Notes: generated by a model from the sequence alone, not told the origin. 64,000 bases of DNA from Micromonospora chersina (GCF_900091475.1 NZ_FMIB01000002.1:2170001-2234000); one strand, 5' to 3'. Numbered from the stretch's first letter, positions 28,901 to 47,921 are shown. Made by a program: numbers and translations.

Positions 28901-31900
28901 AGCGGGAAGCGCCGGTGCGGGATCAGCTCCCGCTCGGCGGCGAAGACGTCCCGCAGCAGGCCCAGCCAGCTCGTCGCGGCGGAGCGCACCCCGAACGGCA
29001 CCACGTTGAGGAACAGCCCCCGCATGCCGTCCGCGCCGGCCCGCTCCGGGCGGCCGTTGGTCGCGAACCCGGTGGAGTACGCCTCGCCGTCCGCGAGCTG
29101 TCCCATGAGGTGGTAATAGGCGGTGAACAGCACCGTCTTGCGGGGCACCCCGGCCCGGGCGGCGAGGGCGTCGAGACCGGCCTGGAGGTGCTGGTAGGTG
29201 CGCAGCACCTCGCACGTCGACTTGTCGGTGGGCTCCGCGCCGACCGAGCGCGGCACCCGCACCGGCGGGAACTGCTCCACCATGCCGTCCCAGAAGGCCC
29301 GGGCGGCCGGGTCGGCGACGGCGGCGCGCTCCAGCGCGACGTACTCGGCGAAGCGGGGCACCGGAGCGCCGGCCGGCTCCTCCCCCGCGCCGGTGACCGC
29401 GCGGCGGTGCCGGTCGACCAGCTCGGCGATGAGGGACGTGAGGCTCCAGCCGTCCAGCACGGCGTGGCAGTCGGTGATGGTGAGCCGGTACTCGGCGTCG
29501 TTGAGCACGTGCACGTGCAGCCGGATCAGCGGCGGCACGGCCAGCTCGAACCACCGCACCGCCTCGGCGTGCAGGTGCTCGCGGACCCGCTCGGCCTGGG
29601 CGGCCTCGTCGAGGCCCCGCAGGTCGTCCACGCCGACGGGCAGCTCGGCGGTCGGGTGCACCAGTTGCAGCGGCTCCTCGTACGCGCTCCAGTCGAAGCC
29701 GGTGCGCAGGATCTCGTAGCGGGCCACCACCGCGTCGGCGGCGGCCTGCATGGCGGCGGCGTCGAAGCCGCCCGGCTCCTGCACCCGGAAGCTGGTCACG
29801 TTGTGGTACGCGCCCTTGCCCGCGTCGGCGAGCAGCTCGTAGAGCATGCCCTGCTGCATCCGGGTCAGCGGGTACGCGTCCTCCAGCCCGGCGGGCAGCC
29901 GCTCCCGGTCGGCCGGGGCGACCATGGCGAACCGCTCCACGGGTGCGTCCCCGGCCGGGGCGGCGCCCCGGCGGTCGGCGGCGGCGTCGACCGCCCGGGC
30001 CAGCTCGCCGAGCGCCTGGTGGGCGAAGACGTCGCGCAGCGCGACGGTGACACCCCGCCGTTCGGCGAGCCCGACCACCCGCAGCGCGAGGATCGAGTCG
30101 CCGCCGAGGTCGAAGAACCGGTCGGTGACGCCGACCCGCTCGGCGCCGAGAGCCGCGCACCACACCTCGGCGAGCAGCCGCTCGGTCGGGGTGGCCGGCG
30201 GCACGTGCTCCCGGGCGGCGTCCAGCGTGGCGCCCTCGGCCGCGGGCAGCGCCTTCCGGTCGACCTTGCCGTTGGCGGTCAGCGGCAGCGCCGGCAGCAC
30301 GGTGAAGGTGGCCGGCACCATGGCCTCGGGCAGCCGGTCGCGCAGCCAGCGTCGCAGCTCCTCCCCGGTCAGGTCGCCGTCGACCACCAGGTAGGCGTGC
30401 AGCCGGTGCTCGCCGGTGCGCTCGCCCCGGGCCACCACGGCGGCCTGGCCGACGGCGTCGTGCCGCAGCAGCGCGGCCTCCACCTCGCCCAGCTCGATCC
30501 GGTGGCCGCGGATCTTCACCTGGTCGTCGGCGCGGCCCCGGTACTCCAGCTCCCCGCCGGGCAGGTGCCGGGCCCGGTCGCCGGTGCGGTACAGGCGGGC
30601 GCCGGGGTCGGTGGAGAACGGGTCGGGGACGAACCGGTCCGCGGTGAGGCCGGGGCGGCCCAGGTAGCCGCGGGCCAGGCCGGCGCCGCCCACGTACATC
30701 TCGCCGGTGGCGCCCAGCGGGACGGGACGCAGGTGCCGGTCGAGCACGTGGACCGTGAGGTCGCCGAGCGCCCGGCCGATCGGCGAGACGGCGTCCCCGG
30801 CGAGGTCGGCGGCGGTCACCAGGCGGTGCGTGACATGGACGGTGGTCTCGGTGATGCCGTACATGTTGACCAGCCGCACGCCGGCCCCCGGGCCGTCGAG
30901 CCAGCCGTCCAGCTCCGGCAGGTCCAGCTTCTCCCCGCCGAGCACCACGTGCCGCACCCCGAGGTCGGCGAGGGGCCGGTCGCCGAGGGCGGCGCGCAGG
31001 TTGCGGAACGCGCCGGGGGTCTGGCTCAGCATGGTGACCCGCTCGGCCGCCAGCAGCGCCGCGAACCGGTGCGGGTCGCGGGCGGTGGCCTTGTCGACCA
31101 GGACCACCGTGCCGCCGCGGGTCAGCGCCCCCCACAGCTCCCAGACCGAGAAGTCGAAGGCGTACGAGTGGAACAGGCTCCACACCCCGCCAGCCGCCAG
31201 GTCGAGCGCGTCCACACAGGAGTCGAGGAGGCGGACCACCTGCCGGTGCGGCACGCACACGCCCTTCGGGCGGCCTGTCGAACCGGAGGTGTAGATGACG
31301 TAGGCGAGGTTGTCGGCGGTGGCGACCGGCTCCGGATCGCCGGTCGGCGCGGCGGCGATCAGCGGGTCGTCCAGCCGGACCAGGCCGGCGGGGTCCACCG
31401 GCGCCCGGTCGGCGAGGCCGGGCGACACCACGGCCAGCCGGACCCCGGCGTCGCCCACCACGTAGGCGAGCCGGTCGCGCGGATGCTCCGGGTCCAGCGG
31501 CACGTACGCCCCGCCGGCCTTGAGGATGCCGAGGATGCCGACGGCCAGGTCGACGTCGCGGTTCACGCAGAGCGCCACCATCGTCTCCGGCCCGACCCCG
31601 GCCGCGCGCAGCCGGTGGGCGAGCTGGTTGGCCCGCCGGTTGAGGGTGGCGTAGTCCACCCGCTCGGGGCCGGCCACCACGGCGACGGCGTCCGGGGTGG
31701 CGGCGGCGTGCCGGGCGAACCGCTCGTGCAGCAGGTCGGCCGAGTCGTAGCCGCGCAGCGGGGCGGCCCAGTCGGCGAGCCGGATCCGCTCGTCGTCGGG
31801 GAGCAGGTCCAGGTCGGCCAGCGGGGTGTCCGGGTGGGCGACGGCCTGTTCCAGCAGCCGGCGGTACTGGGCGGCCCAGCGCCGCATCGTCTCCGGCCGC

Positions 31901-33180
31901 CACAGGTCGGCGCGGTGGAAGAACGCGCCGGCCAGCCCGTCGGGGCGGCGGGCGGTCTGGAGGATCAGGTCGAACTTGACCGCGTCGAGGTCGAGGTCGA
32001 ACCGCGCGCCGGTCACCTCGCCGAGGCGGACCGGGCGGTCGTCGGCGTCGTCGTCGAGGCTGAACATGGCCTGGAACAGCGGCGTCCGGTCCAGGCTGCG
32101 GTCCGGGCTGACCTCGTCGACGACCCGCTCGAAGGGCGCCTCCTGGTGGTCGTACGCGCCGAGGGCGTCGGTGCGGACCCGGTCGAGCAGGTCGGCGAAG
32201 GACGGGTTCCCGCCGAGGTCGGCCCGGAGCACCAGGGTGTTCACGAAGAAGCCGACGACCTGCTCCACCTCGGGCCGGGTCCGCCCGGCGACCGGGGTGC
32301 CGACGCCGAAGTCCACCTGCCCGGTGAGCCGGCCGAGCACCGCCTCGAAGCCGGCCAGCAGGGCCATGTAGAGGGTGGCGCCGCGCCCCTTGGCCAGCCG
32401 CTCCAGCGCGTCGACGAGCGCCGGCTCCAGGCGGAACTCGCAGGTGGCGCCCGCGGTGGAGCGGCGGGCCGGGCGCTCGGTGTCGGTGGGCAGCTCCAGC
32501 GGCGGCAGGCCGGCCAGCCGGTCCCGCCAGTAGGCCAGGTCCCGGTCCAGCCGCGCGCCGCCGGCGGCGTCGCGCTGCCAGGCCGCGTAGTCGGCGTACC
32601 GGACCGGCGGCTCGGGGCGGGACTCGCCGGCGTAGAGCGCCTCCAGGTCGCGGACCAGCACGCCCATCGACCAGCCGTCGGCCACGATGTGGTGCATGGT
32701 CAGCAGGACCACGTGGTCGGCCGGGCCGAGCCGCCACCCGGTGACCCGGAACAGCGGCCCGGTGGCCAGGTCGAACGGCTCGCCGGCGATCCGCCGGGCC
32801 GCCTCGGCGACCTCGGCGGCGCCGCCCGCGTCGCGCCAGTCGACGCCGGCCCAGCCGGGCACGATCTCCTGCCGGACCACCCCGTCGACCACGCTGAACC
32901 GGGTGCGCAGCGCGTCGTGCCGGTCGACCAGGGCGGCGAACGCCGCGTCGAGGCGGTCGCGGTCCAGCGGCCCGGTGAGCCGCCAGGCCACCGGGATGGT
33001 GTACGCCGCGCCGGCGCCGTCGAGCCGGTCGAGGAAGACCAGTCGCTCCTGCCCGAAGGAGACCGGCAGGTCGGTGGTGCCGCCGCCCCGGGTGATCCCG
33101 TCCGGTGCGGTACGCGGCGCGGCGCGTCCGGCGAGCCGCTGGCGGAGCAGCTCCTGCTGGGCGGGGGTGAGGGCGGTCAT
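25981..33180 (-). CDS. NRPS-C: C-A(Thr)-T-C*-A-T-TE
   Basis: A 2399-residue terminal synthetase. C1 about 38-470 (HHIVADG 163-169). A1 about 478-985; residues at the specificity positions read D-F-W-S-V-G-M-V-H, a threonine code. T1 Ser1029 lies in GGDS, unlike GGHS in the other carriers. C2 about 1100-1515 is divergent: the active-site motif is CHAVLDG (1238-1244), with Cys for the first His, and its start [16 protein letters not shown] differs from the other C domains. A2 about 1530-2020 has a WDAA A4 motif and reads D-A-F-F-F-G-G-L-I, hydrophobic but unassigned. T2 Ser2074. TE about 2130-2399: Ser2210 (GWSMGG), His2375 (GTHRSM), and Glu2237 where Asp is usual. GGAGGA precedes the ATG; it overlaps NRPS-B (ATGA). 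Confidence 0.95.
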   Translation of the reverse strand: MTALTPAQQELLRQRLAGRAAPRTAPDGITRGGGTTDLPVSFGQERLVFLDRLDGAGAAYTIPVAWRLTGPLDRDRLDAAFAALVDRHDALRTRFSVVDGVVRQEIVPGWAGVDWRDAGGAAEVAEAARRIAGEPFDLATGPLFRVTGWRLGPADHVVLLTMHHIVADGWSMGVLVRDLEALYAGESRPEPPVRYADYAAWQRDAAGGARLDRDLAYWRDRLAGLPPLELPTDTERPARRSTAGATCEFRLEPALVDALERLAKGRGATLYMALLAGFEAVLGRLTGQVDFGVGTPVAGRTRPEVEQVVGFFVNTLVLRADLGGNPSFADLLDRVRTDALGAYDHQEAPFERVVDEVSPDRSLDRTPLFQAMFSLDDDADDRPVRLGEVTGARFDLDLDAVKFDLILQTARRPDGLAGAFFHRADLWRPETMRRWAAQYRRLLEQAVAHPDTPLADLDLLPDDERIRLADWAAPLRGYDSADLLHERFARHAAATPDAVAVVAGPERVDYATLNRRANQLAHRLRAAGVGPETMVALCVNRDVDLAVGILGILKAGGAYVPLDPEHPRDRLAYVVGDAGVRLAVVSPGLADRAPVDPAGLVRLDDPLIAAAPTGDPEPVATADNLAYVIYTSGSTGRPKGVCVPHRQVVRLLDSCVDALDLAAGGVWSLFHSYAFDFSVWELWGALTRGGTVVLVDKATARDPHRFAALLAAERVTMLSQTPGAFRNLRAALGDRPLADLGVRHVVLGGEKLDLPELDGWLDGPGAGVRLVNMYGITETTVHVTHRLVTAADLAGDAVSPIGRALGDLTVHVLDRHLRPVPLGATGEMYVGGAGLARGYLGRPGLTADRFVPDPFSTDPGARLYRTGDRARHLPGGELEYRGRADDQVKIRGHRIELGEVEAALLRHDAVGQAAVVARGERTGEHRLHAYLVVDGDLTGEELRRWLRDRLPEAMVPATFTVLPALPLTANGKVDRKALPAAEGATLDAAREHVPPATPTERLLAEVWCAALGAERVGVTDRFFDLGGDSILALRVVGLAERRGVTVALRDVFAHQALGELARAVDAAADRRGAAPAGDAPVERFAMVAPADRERLPAGLEDAYPLTRMQQGMLYELLADAGKGAYHNVTSFRVQEPGGFDAAAMQAAADAVVARYEILRTGFDWSAYEEPLQLVHPTAELPVGVDDLRGLDEAAQAERVREHLHAEAVRWFELAVPPLIRLHVHVLNDAEYRLTITDCHAVLDGWSLTSLIAELVDRHRRAVTGAGEEPAGAPVPRFAEYVALERAAVADPAARAFWDGMVEQFPPVRVPRSVGAEPTDKSTCEVLRTYQHLQAGLDALAARAGVPRKTVLFTAYYHLMGQLADGEAYSTGFATNGRPERAGADGMRGLFLNVVPFGVRSAATSWLGLLRDVFAAERELIPHRRFPLAELQRGRWAGEVLVDTAFNYVHFHALDSEHKQEIEEIARTNFGLMVTTGPQGVSFEADAGRMSPGEVERLADAYCALLAEMVAHPEAAPGVPVAAAARAEAASPARDDRSVVAILADQVAAHPDKAALATADGPVSYAELDALSNRVAHHLRRRGAGPERIVGLCAERSADLVVGLLGILKAGAAYLPLDPRDPRRRLDLLTADTGADLVLVQPAWRHLVPERAAVTLAAETFAAEPADAPGPAPDADNLACVLYTSGSTGRPKGTALTHRAIVDSLVGQDFVHLGADETILHLSSVNWDAALFEIFGPLLHGGTCALYPAEPITPAGIAAAIRRHGVTTTFLTTTLFNLAVEECLEELGALRQVFFGGEAASAPHVRDLTARWPHLRVVNGYGPVEATLIVTAQRVRDLPADAVSVPIGRPLHRATVLVLDEALRPAPVGVAGEIYLGGDSLARGYLGQPGLTADRFVPDPAGGGRRLYRTGDRGRWRADGTLDFGGRVDRQVKIRGRRIELGEIEAVLAARPDVGMAAVAARVDQPGDARLVAYLVPVAGAALPGAAELRRWLRERLPTYLVPTAFVPLDALPVTANGKLDRAALPAPTGPADTDRPYVEPRTESEATLAKLWAETLRLDRVGVHDDFFDLGGHSLAIVRLAARACDLGLPVGVADILEHPTVAALAAAVDAREPVPAGTAVRRDGGVVVTLRDGDAGQRPLWCVHPSGGSVAWYLPLAQALPAGRPVLGLQARGIDGGVDADTMTGLAEDYLRELRAHQPHGPYALLGWSMGGNIAQEMAIRLTDAGERVDVLLLLEPAVPDEAGMFAVTEALDLLDRAVAMRAAIRELTPGTPARLSQERELVATLRAAGVNEAEAELGADWPVAMWTALLRAAAGYRPAPYRGPAHLLVSAEATTAGPGRPSVVAGESWPTYERRCRELFPGALTVHHLPGTHRSMVTDPGVAAVAALAAELLERTA

Positions 33181-36100
33181 CGGGTTTCCTCCAGTTTCCG
33201 GGCGAGCCGGGCGATGGTGCGGGCCTCGAAGAAGGTGCGCAGAGTGAGCGGGGCGGCCAGCCGGTCCCGCAGCCGGGAGATGACCCGCAGCGCGGTCAGG
33301 GAGTGGCCGCCGAGGGCGAAGAAGTCGTCCTCGACGCCGATGTCGGTGCGGTCCAGCAGCTCGGCCCAGACCTCGGCGATCAGCCGCTCGGTGTCGGTGC
33401 GCGGGGCGACCCGGGCGGCGCCGGTGGCCTCGGCCCGGATCTCCGGCAGCGCCGCCCGGTCGACCTTGCCGTTGCCGAGCAGCGGCAGGGCGTCCAGGAC
33501 GAGCAGCTCGGCCGGGATCATCGCGTACGGCAGGGTGGCCTCCAGGTGCCGGCGCAGGTCCGCCTCGGTGACCGCGCCGCCCGGCGCCCGCTGGGCGTAG
33601 CCGGCGAGCCGCCAGCCGTTCGGCCCGTCGGGGCGGGCCACCACGGCCGCCCCGCCGACCTGCGGGTGGGCGGCCAGGGTGGCCTCCACCTCGGCCGGTT
33701 CGACCCGGACGCCGCGGACCTTCACCTGCCGGTCCAGCCGGCCCCGGAACTCCAGCGTCCCGTCGGCCAGCCAGCGGGCCGCGTCGCCGGTGCGGTACAT
33801 CCGCGCCCCGGGCGGCCCGGCCGGGTCGGGCAGGTACGCCGCGGCGGTGAGGCCGGGCCGGTTCCGGTAGCCCCGCGTGACCCCGGCGCCGCCGATGTGC
33901 ACCTCGCCGAAGACGCCCACCGGCACCGGCCGCAGCGCCGGGTCGAGCACCTGCACGGTGGTCCCCGGCATCGGGGCGCCGATGGTGACGGTCTCGTACG
34001 CCGCCGCCGGGTCGAGGTCGGCCACCGTGGTGGTGATCGTGGCCTCGGTCGGGCCGTACTGGTTGACCACGCGGGGCAGCCCGGGCAGCGCGGCGTGCAC
34101 CTTGGCCAGCAGCGCCGGGGTGCACGGCTCGCCGCTGAGCACCAGCAGCCGCAGCGCGGGCAGCGTCGCGGCGCTCACGTCACCGGCGTCGAGGAGCTGG
34201 TGCAGCAGCGACGGGACGATGCTCAGCAGCGCGGTCGGCGCGGGCCGGCCGGGCAGGTCGGCGCGCAGTGTGGACAGGTCGGACTGCCCGGCCATCAGCA
34301 CTGTCGCGCCGACGGTGAGCGGGCCGACGCAGTCGCGCAGGAACGCGTCGAAGCTCGGCGAGGCGCGCTGGAGGACGACGTCGTCGGCGTCCAGCCGGTA
34401 GTGGGCCAGGATGGTGTCGAGGTAGGCGGTCACGCTGCCGTGCTCGACGAGCACGCCCTTGGGCAGGCCGGTGGAGCCGGAGGTGTGGACCAGGTAGGCG
34501 AGCTGGTCGGGGCGGGTGGCGACGGCCGGCGGGGTGGCCGGCCGGGCGGCCAGCGCCGGGTCGGCGAGCGCCGCCGGGTCGAGCACCAGCCGCACCCCGG
34601 AGTCCTCGGCCAGGTGGGCCAGGCGGGCCGGCGGCAGGTCCGGGTCGAGCCCGACGAACGCCGCCCCGGCCTTCCACACGCCGAGCACCGCGACCACGGT
34701 GTCGACGCCGCGGGGCAGCCGCAGCCCGACGCGGTCCTCCGGCCCGACACCCTGGGCGAGCAGGTGGTGGGCGAGCCGGTTGGCGCGCCGGTCCAGCTCC
34801 GCGTAGGTCAGCTCACCGCCGGGGCCGGTCAGTGCGGTGGCGTCCGGGGTGGCCCGCACCCGGTCGGCGATCCGGTCGAGCAGCGAGCGGAACGGCGCGG
34901 CCGGCGCGGTGGCCGCCGGGGCCGGGGCGGCCTCGGCGAGGGGCAGGTCGGTGATCCGGGCCGCCGGGTCGGCGGCGACCGCCCGCAGCAGCCGGGTGTA
35001 CGCCTCCGCCATCCGCGCCATGGTGCCGGCGTCGAAGATGTCGGTGGTGTAGTCGAGCGCGCCGGCCAGCCCGTCGGGGCCGTGCACCAGCTCCAGGGTC
35101 AGGTCGAGCTTGGCCGCGCCCCGGTCCACGGGCAGCGCGGCGCCGGCCACCGGCCCGAGCCGCAGGGTGTCCAGCGTCCAGTCGTTGTAGCTGAACAGCG
35201 CCTGGAACAGCGGCGAGCGGCTGAGGTCCCGCTCGGGGCGCAGTTCCTCGACCAGCCGGCCGAAGGGCAGCTCCTGGTGCTCGTACGCGCCGAGCGCGTC
35301 GTCGCGGACCCGGTCGAGCAGCTCGGCGAAGGTGGGCGCGCCGGTCAGGTCGGCCCGCAGCACCAGGGTGTTGAGGAAGAACCCGACGACGTCGCGCACC
35401 TCGGGGCGGCCCCGGCCGGCGACCGGGGTGCCGACGGCGAAGTCGGCCTGCCCGCTCCACCGGCCCAGCAGCACCTGGTAGGCGGCGAGCAGCGTCATGA
35501 ACAGCGTCGCGCCGTGCGCCCGGCTGAGCCGTTCCAGCGCGGCGACGAGGTCCGGCTCGACGGTGAACCCGACGCTCGCCCCGGCGCCGGTGCGCACCGC
35601 CGGGCGGGGCCGGTCGGTGGGCAGCTCCAGGGTGGGCAGGTCGGCGAGCCGTCGCCGCCAGTGGTCCAGCTCGGCGGCCAGCCGGTCACCGGCGAGCCGG
35701 GTCCGCTGCCAGGCCGCGAAGTCGGCGTACCGCACCGGCGGGCGGGCCGGGTCGGCGCCGTCGTAGCCGGCTTCCAGCTCGCGGACCAGCACGGCGGCCG
35801 ACCAGCCGTCGGCGACGGTGTGGTGCAGGGCGAGCAGCAGCAGGTGCGCGTCGCCGGCCCGCCACAGCACGGCCCGGAACAGCGGCCCGGTGGTCAGGTC
35901 GAACGGGCGGCACGACTCCCGCGCCAGCTCGGCCTCCGCCTCGGCCGGCGTGGCCGCGTCCCGCCGTTCCAGGCCGGCCCAGCCGGGCGCGATGTCCTGC
36001 CGGACCACGCCGTCGACCAGGGTGAACCGGGTGCGCAGGGCCTCGTGCCGGTCGACGAGCGCGTCCAGCGCGCCGGCCAGCCGGTCGGCGTCCAGCGGCC

Positions 36101-39100
36101 CGGTGAGCCGCCAGGCGAGGGGGATCGTGTACGCCGCACCGGCGCCCTCCAGCCGGTCGAGGAAGACCAGCCGCTCCTGGCCGAAGGAGACGGGCAGCCC
36201 GGTGGTCGCCGTGCCCCGGGTGATCGGGGCGGCGACCTCGCCGGCGCCGGCGAGCAGCCGGGCCAGCCCCGCGACGGTGCGGGTGGTGAACAGGTCCCGG
36301 AAGGTGATCTCCCGGCCGGTCCGGGCGGCCACCGCGCCGACCACCTTGATGGCCAGCAGGGAGTGCCCGCCGAGGGCGAAGAAGTCGTCGTCCAGACCGG
36401 GGTCGGCAACGCCGAGCACCTCGCTGAAGATGGCGGCGAGCTGCCGTTCCAGCTCGGTGGTGGGTTCCCGCCGGCCGGCGCCGGCGGCGTAGGTCGGCTC
36501 GGGCAGGGCGGCCCGGTCGACCTTGCCGTTGTGGGTCAGCGGCAGCTCGTCGAGCACCACCACCGCGGCCGGCACCAGGTAGGCGGGCAGCGACCCGGCC
36601 AGGTACGCCCGCAGGTCGCCCAGCTCCGCCGGGTCGGCGGCCACGTACGCGACGAGGCCCAGCGCGCCGCTGCGGTCGGGGCGGGCGAGCACCACGGCGT
36701 CCCGGACCGCCGGGTGGCGGCGGACGGCGGTCTCGATCTCGCCGGGCTCGACCCGGAACCCGCGCACCTTGACCTGCCCGTCGGCGCGGCCGACGAACTC
36801 CAGGACCCCGTCGGCGGTCCAGCGCACCAGGTCGCCGGTGCGGTAGACCCGGCCGCCGGGCGGGCCGAACGGGTCGGGCAGGAACCGCTCGGCGGTGCGG
36901 CCGGGCGCGCCCACGTACCCGCGGGCCAGGCCGGCGCCGCCGAGCAGCAGCTCGCCGACCACGCCGACGGGGAGGGGCCGCAGCTCCCGGTCCACCACGT
37001 ACGCGGTGGTGTTGTTCATGGGGCGGCCGATCGGGACGGCGCCCGCCCCGCCGGTCGCCGCGGTGACCGGGTGCCAGGTGCCGAAGGTGGTGGACTCGGC
37101 CGGGCCGTACATGTGCAGCAGCCGCTCGGGGCCGCCGTGGGCGAGCAGGCCGTCCACCGCGACCGGGTCCGCGGCCTCCCCGCCGAAGAGCACGTGCCGC
37201 AGCCCGCTCAGGACGTCCGGGCGCTCCCGGGCGACCTGGTGGAACAGGGCGGTGGTGAGGAAGAGCGTGGTGACCCGGTGCCGGTTCAGGTGGGCGGCGA
37301 GGGCGGCCGGCGAGAGCGCCACGTCGGGCGGGGTGACCACCAGGGTCGCGCCGGCGACCAGGGTGGCCCACACCTCGAAGGTGGCGGCGTCGAACACCGG
37401 GTTGGCGGCGAACGCGACCCGGTCGTCCGGGCCGAGGGTGAGGTAGTCGCCGTCGTGCACGGTGCGGACCAGGCCGCGGTGGGTGATGCCGATGCCCTTG
37501 GGGCGGCCGGTGGACCCGGAGGTGTAGACCACGTAGCCGAGCTGCTCCGGGTCGACCGGGACGCGCGGGTCGGTGTCGGGGCGCCGGTCCAGGTCGGCGG
37601 CGTCCCGGACCAGGTCGACCACCCGGCAGCCCAGCCCGGCGCCGTCGTGGTGCCCGGCCGCGGTGATCAGCACGGTGGCGCCGGTGTCGCCGATCATGTG
37701 CTGGCTGCGCTCGGCCGGCTGGTCGGCGTCCAGCGGCAGGTAGGCCCCGCCCGTCTTGAGCACCGCGAGCTGGGCGCGGACCAGGTCCGCGGAGCGGGGC
37801 AGGCTGACCGCCACCACGGTCTCCGGGCCCACGCCGAGGGCGGCCAGGTGGTGGGCCAGCCGGTTCGCCCCCCGGTCCAGCTCGGCGTACGTCCAGACGG
37901 TCTCGCCGTCCACGACGGCCGGGCGCTCCGGGTCTGCGGCGACCCGGTCGGCCACGAGGTGGTGCAGCGCGCGGGCCGGGATCGCCGGCCGCGGCGCGGT
38001 GCCCGCGGCGCGCAGGGCGGCCCACTCGGCGGGGTCGAGGACGTCCCAGTCACCGAGCCGCCCGCCGGTGTCGCCGGCCAGGGCGGTGAGCAGCCGGGCG
38101 TACGCGGCGGCCAGGCGCGCCACGGTGGGCGCGGCGAACAGGTCGGTGGCGTACTCGAACAGGCCGGTGAGGGTGCCGTCGGGCGCCTCGTCGACGAAGA
38201 GGGTGAGGTCGAACTTGGCGGTCCGCCAGCCCAGCGGCAGCTCGGTCGCGGTCAGTCCGGGCAGCCGCAGCGCGGTGACCGCGGTGTCCCGCAGCGCGAA
38301 CATGGTCTGGTAGACGGGGGTGCGGCTGAGGTCCCGCTCCGGGCGCAGCTCCGCCACCACCTGCTCGAACGGCACGTCCTGGTGCTCGTACGCGCCGAGG
38401 GTGGCCTCGCGGACCCGGCCGAGCAGCTCGGTCAGCGTGGGGTCGCCGGCCAGGTCGGCCCGGACAGCGAGGGTGTTGACGAAGAAGCCGACGACGTTCT
38501 CCACCTCGGCGCGGGAGCGGCCGGCGACCGGCGTGCCGACCGCGAAGTCGGTCTGCCCGCTCCACCGCCCGAGCAGCACCTGGAACGCGGTCAGCAGCAC
38601 GGTGTGCAGGGTGGTCCGCTGCTCCTGGGCGAGCGCGGCCAGCCGGCGCAGCGCGTCCTGGGGCAGCGCGAAGCGGTGGGTGGCGCCGTCCGCACCGAGC
38701 ACCGCCGGCCGGGGCCGGTCGGTGGGCAGCTCCAGCGCCGGCACGTCGGCGAGGGTGTGCCGCCACCAGTCCAGCTCGGTGGCGAGCCGGGCCGGGGTGA
38801 GGTCGGCGCGCTGCCAGCGGGCGAAGTCGACGTAGCGCACCGGCGGCGCGGGCGGGGTGGCGCCGGCGTACAGCTCGCCCAGCTCACGGGCGATGACGCC
38901 GAGCGACCAGCCGTCGGCGACCACGTGGTGCAGCACCAGCAGCAGCACGTCGTGCCCGGGCAGGCGGACCAGCGCGGCCCGCCACAGCGGCCCGGCGGCC
39001 AGGTCGAACGGGCGGCGGATCTGCGCGGCGGCCAGCTCGTCGCTCCACGCGTCGGCGTCCAGCCGGGCCAGCTCGACCGCCGGCTCCGGGTCGACCACCG

Positions 39101-41062
39101 GGGCGTCGTCGACGAACCGGGTCCGCAGCGCGTCGTGCCGGGCGGCGAGCCGGTGCAGGGCCCGCCGCAGCGTCGCCTCGTCGAGGTGGCCGTCGACCCG
39201 CCAGGCGACCGGGATGACGTAGCTGGGGCTGTCCGGGTGGACGCGCTGGAGGAAGAGCAGCCGCTCCTGCCCGAACGAGGCCACGGCGGGCGCGTCGTCG
39301 CCGCCGGCCACCAGCGCCGGGGCGGTGTCCCCGGCGGGCGCGGCGGCGACCGTCTCGGCGAGCCGGGCCACGGTCAGCCCCTCGAACAGGTCGCGGACGG
39401 AGACCTCGACCCCGAGTTCCTCGCGCAGCCGGGCGATCAGCCGCACGGCCAGCAGGGAGTGCCCGCCGAGGGCGAAGAAGGTGTCGTCCACGCCGACCCG
39501 GGCCACCCCGAAGACGGACGCCCACACCTTGGCCAGCCGTTCCTGCACCGGGTTCTCCGGCGCCCGGTACGGCACGGCCAGGTCGGGCCGGTCGGGGGCG
39601 GGCAGGGCCTTGCGGTCCAGCTTCCCGCTCGGGGTCAGCGGCAGCTCGGCCAGCGGCACGAAGATCGACGGCACCATGTAGCCGGGCAGCCGCCCGGCCA
39701 GCCCGTCCCGCAGCGCGGACAGGTCCAGCCCGTCGCCGACCACGTACGCGACGAGCCGCTTCTCGGCCGCCTCCCCGGTGGCCACCACGACGGAGGCACG
39801 GACGCCGGGCTGGTCGTTGAGCACGGCCTGGATCTCGCCCAGCTCCACCCGGTTGCCGGCGAGCTTGAGCTGCTCGTCGACGCGGCCGAGGTAGTCGACC
39901 ACGCCGGGGCGGTGCCAGCCGGCCAGGTCGCCGCTGCGGTACATCCGCCCGCCCGGCTCGCCGTACGGGTCGGGCAGGAAGCGCTCGGCGGTGAGGCCGG
40001 GCTGCCCGAGGTAGCCCCGGGCCAGCTGGACGCCGGCCAGGTACAGCTCCCCCGGCCCGTCGCCGGGGACCGGGCGCAGCTCGGGGTCGAGGATGTGCAG
40101 CTGGGTGTTGTCCACCGCCGCGCCGATCGGCACGCCGGCGCCGGTCCACTCCGGCCGGCAGGCCCAGGCGCTCACCTCGATGCTGGCCTCGGTCGGGCCG
40201 TACAGGTTGTGCAGCTCGACGTCGGGCAGGGTACGCAGCACCCGGTTCTGCAGGTCGGTGGGGAGGGCCTCGCCGCTGGCCAGGATCCGGCGCAGGGTGT
40301 GGCAGTCGGCCACGCCCGGCTCGCCCACGAACAGGGCCAGCATGGTGGGGATGAAGTGGACGCTGGTGATCTCCCGACGCTGGATGGTCTCCACGAGGTA
40401 GCGGGTGTCGCGGTGGCCGCCGGGCTTCGCGATGACCAGCCGGGCGCCCACCATCAGCGGCCAGAACAGCTCGTGGACCGACACGTCGAAGGCGTACGGG
40501 GTCTTCTGGAGCACCCGCTCGTCGGAGGTCATGCCGTACTCGTGCTGCCCCCAGCGCAGCCGGTTGACCACGCCCCGGTGCTCGGCGACCACGCCCTTGG
40601 GCCGGCCGGTGGAACCAGAGGTGTACATGACGTAGCAGGCGTTGCGCTCGTCGACCGCGACGCCGCACGGCTCGTCGGACTCCCCGTCGGTGTCGGCGAG
40701 GGTCAGCTCGGGCAGGCCGGGCAGGCCGAGGTCGACGGCCATGCCGGGGCCGCGGACCAGGGCCACCGCGCCGGCCTGGCCGGCCATGTAGGTCAGCCGG
40801 TCGGTGGGCAGCTCCAGGTCCAGCGGGAGGTAGGCGGCGCCGCTCTTGAGGATGCCGAGCAGCGCCACCAGCAGGTCCAGGGACCGCTGGGCGCCGACCG
40901 CGACCACCGTCTCCGGCCCGGCGCCACGGCGGCGCAGGGCGTGGGCCAGCCGGTTGGCGCGCCGGTCCAGCTCCCGGTAGGTCAGCTCGGCGCCCTCGAA
41001 CTCCAGGGCGACCGCGTCCGGGGTACGCCGGACCTGCGCCTCGACCAGGCCGTGCATCGTGC

Positions 41063-41066
<4 letters not shown>
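33177..41066 (-). CDS. NRPS-B: A(Ser)-T-C-A-T-C-A-T, starts without a condensation domain
   Basis: A 2629-residue synthetase. A1 begins at residue 5, as in loading modules; its specificity residues read D-V-H-H-L-S-L-I-E, close to the serine code, and the flanks FDVSVHELFWPL and HFIPTMLALF are like EntF-type serine domains. T1 Ser537. C1 about 595-1020 (HHVVADG 713-719). A2 about 1035-1520 reads D-A-F-F-L-G-M-T-F, suggesting an aliphatic residue (Val/Ile-like). T2 Ser1569. C2 about 1625-2045 (HHTVADG 1748-1754). A3 about 2060-2545 has an unusual FDAFLRD A4 motif and reads D-A-R-S-V-S-Q-I-T, which I cannot assign. T3 Ser2589. No epimerisation domain. GAAGGAG precedes the ATG, which overlaps the NRPS-A stop (ATGA). 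Confidence 0.95.
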
Positions 41067-47233
<6,167 letters not shown>

Positions 47234-47310
47234 TTCAGATTCCCCTCGGCTGGAAACGGGCTGGTGACAGCCCGACTTAGCGCAGGTTAAGCCGCATCAA
47301 AGCAATGAGG

Positions 47311-47340
47311 ATCGGACTTGATGATGACCGGATCTGTCAA
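47311..47340 (-). promoter_or_regulatory. Possible promoter of the NRPS operon
   Basis: On the minus strand a perfect TTGACA (47340-47335) is followed after 18 bases by TCCGAT (47316-47311), a poor -10 element. It would give a leader of about 70 bases before the TTG start of NRPS-A. The surrounding DNA is AT-richer than the rest of the window. The call rests mainly on the -35 element and position. Confidence 0.35.
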
Positions 47341-47840
47341 TTCACTTCCATTCACAACGCACGGCGAAATGGGAACGGCCGCCACGGCGACACATTCCTC
47401 CGGCCTACGTTGATCACGGAAGCGACCTGTCCGGACGCGATCTCGGGCACCCTATGTCGGGTTCGGCCCGCTATGACCGCCAGCCACAGATCATTTTTCC
47501 ACTCCCCAGGACCTTTACGATCATTAAGTCTGTCGGCCACAGCGGATCCCCCCGCCGGCTGCGGCCACGGCTCATTCTGCAACGACGGACGGTAATTCCG
47601 CAAACCACAGCGTGTCAGGTAGACGACGATCAAGGAGTGGTCGGACAACGGCGAGCCCAATGACCGGCGGCAATTCCACCGATCGATTACATCGTTGCAG
47701 CAGTTGAGCGCCCGGACGGCCGGGTCGACCTCCGCCAACCGGCCGGCCCGTCCGGTCGACTACCTGACACCGACCGGGCGCCCGGATGAGACCGGTGTCA
47801 CATCACCACGCGGCCCACCGGGCCCTCGGGGCCGGCCCCA
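47341..47840. other. Intergenic region upstream of the NRPS operon, no gene seen
   Basis: About 500 bases with clearly lower GC content than the flanking genes. A 128-codon open frame on the minus strand (47352-47738) and shorter ones on the plus strand lack a ribosome site, a recognisable domain and actinobacterial third-position GC bias. I see no tRNA, repeat array or transposase remnant. It probably holds regulatory DNA for the NRPS operon. Confidence 0.55.
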
Positions 47841-47876
47841 ATCAATGCTTGATATCGATGTAGACCGATATATAGG
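47841..47876 (+). promoter_or_regulatory. Palindromic operator and promoter of the snapalysin gene
   Basis: ATCAA-TGC-TTGAT is a perfect palindrome at 47841-47853. It runs into a second inverted repeat, ATATCG-N8-CGATAT, at 47852-47871. TTGATA (47849-47854) and TATAGG (47871-47876), 16 bases apart, could be the -35 and -10 boxes, so a repressor or LysR/PadR-type regulator bound here would control the promoter. The regulator gene is not adjacent. Confidence 0.5.
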
Positions 47877-47921
47877 CTGGGCCGGTCCCCGCTCGACCCC
47901 GTCCCACAAGGAGAGTGAGCG

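Noticed and set aside
47352..47738. A 128-codon minus-strand frame upstream of NRPS-A
   Set aside because: It has no ribosome site, no recognisable family and codon composition unlike its neighbours; it is more likely non-coding regulatory DNA.
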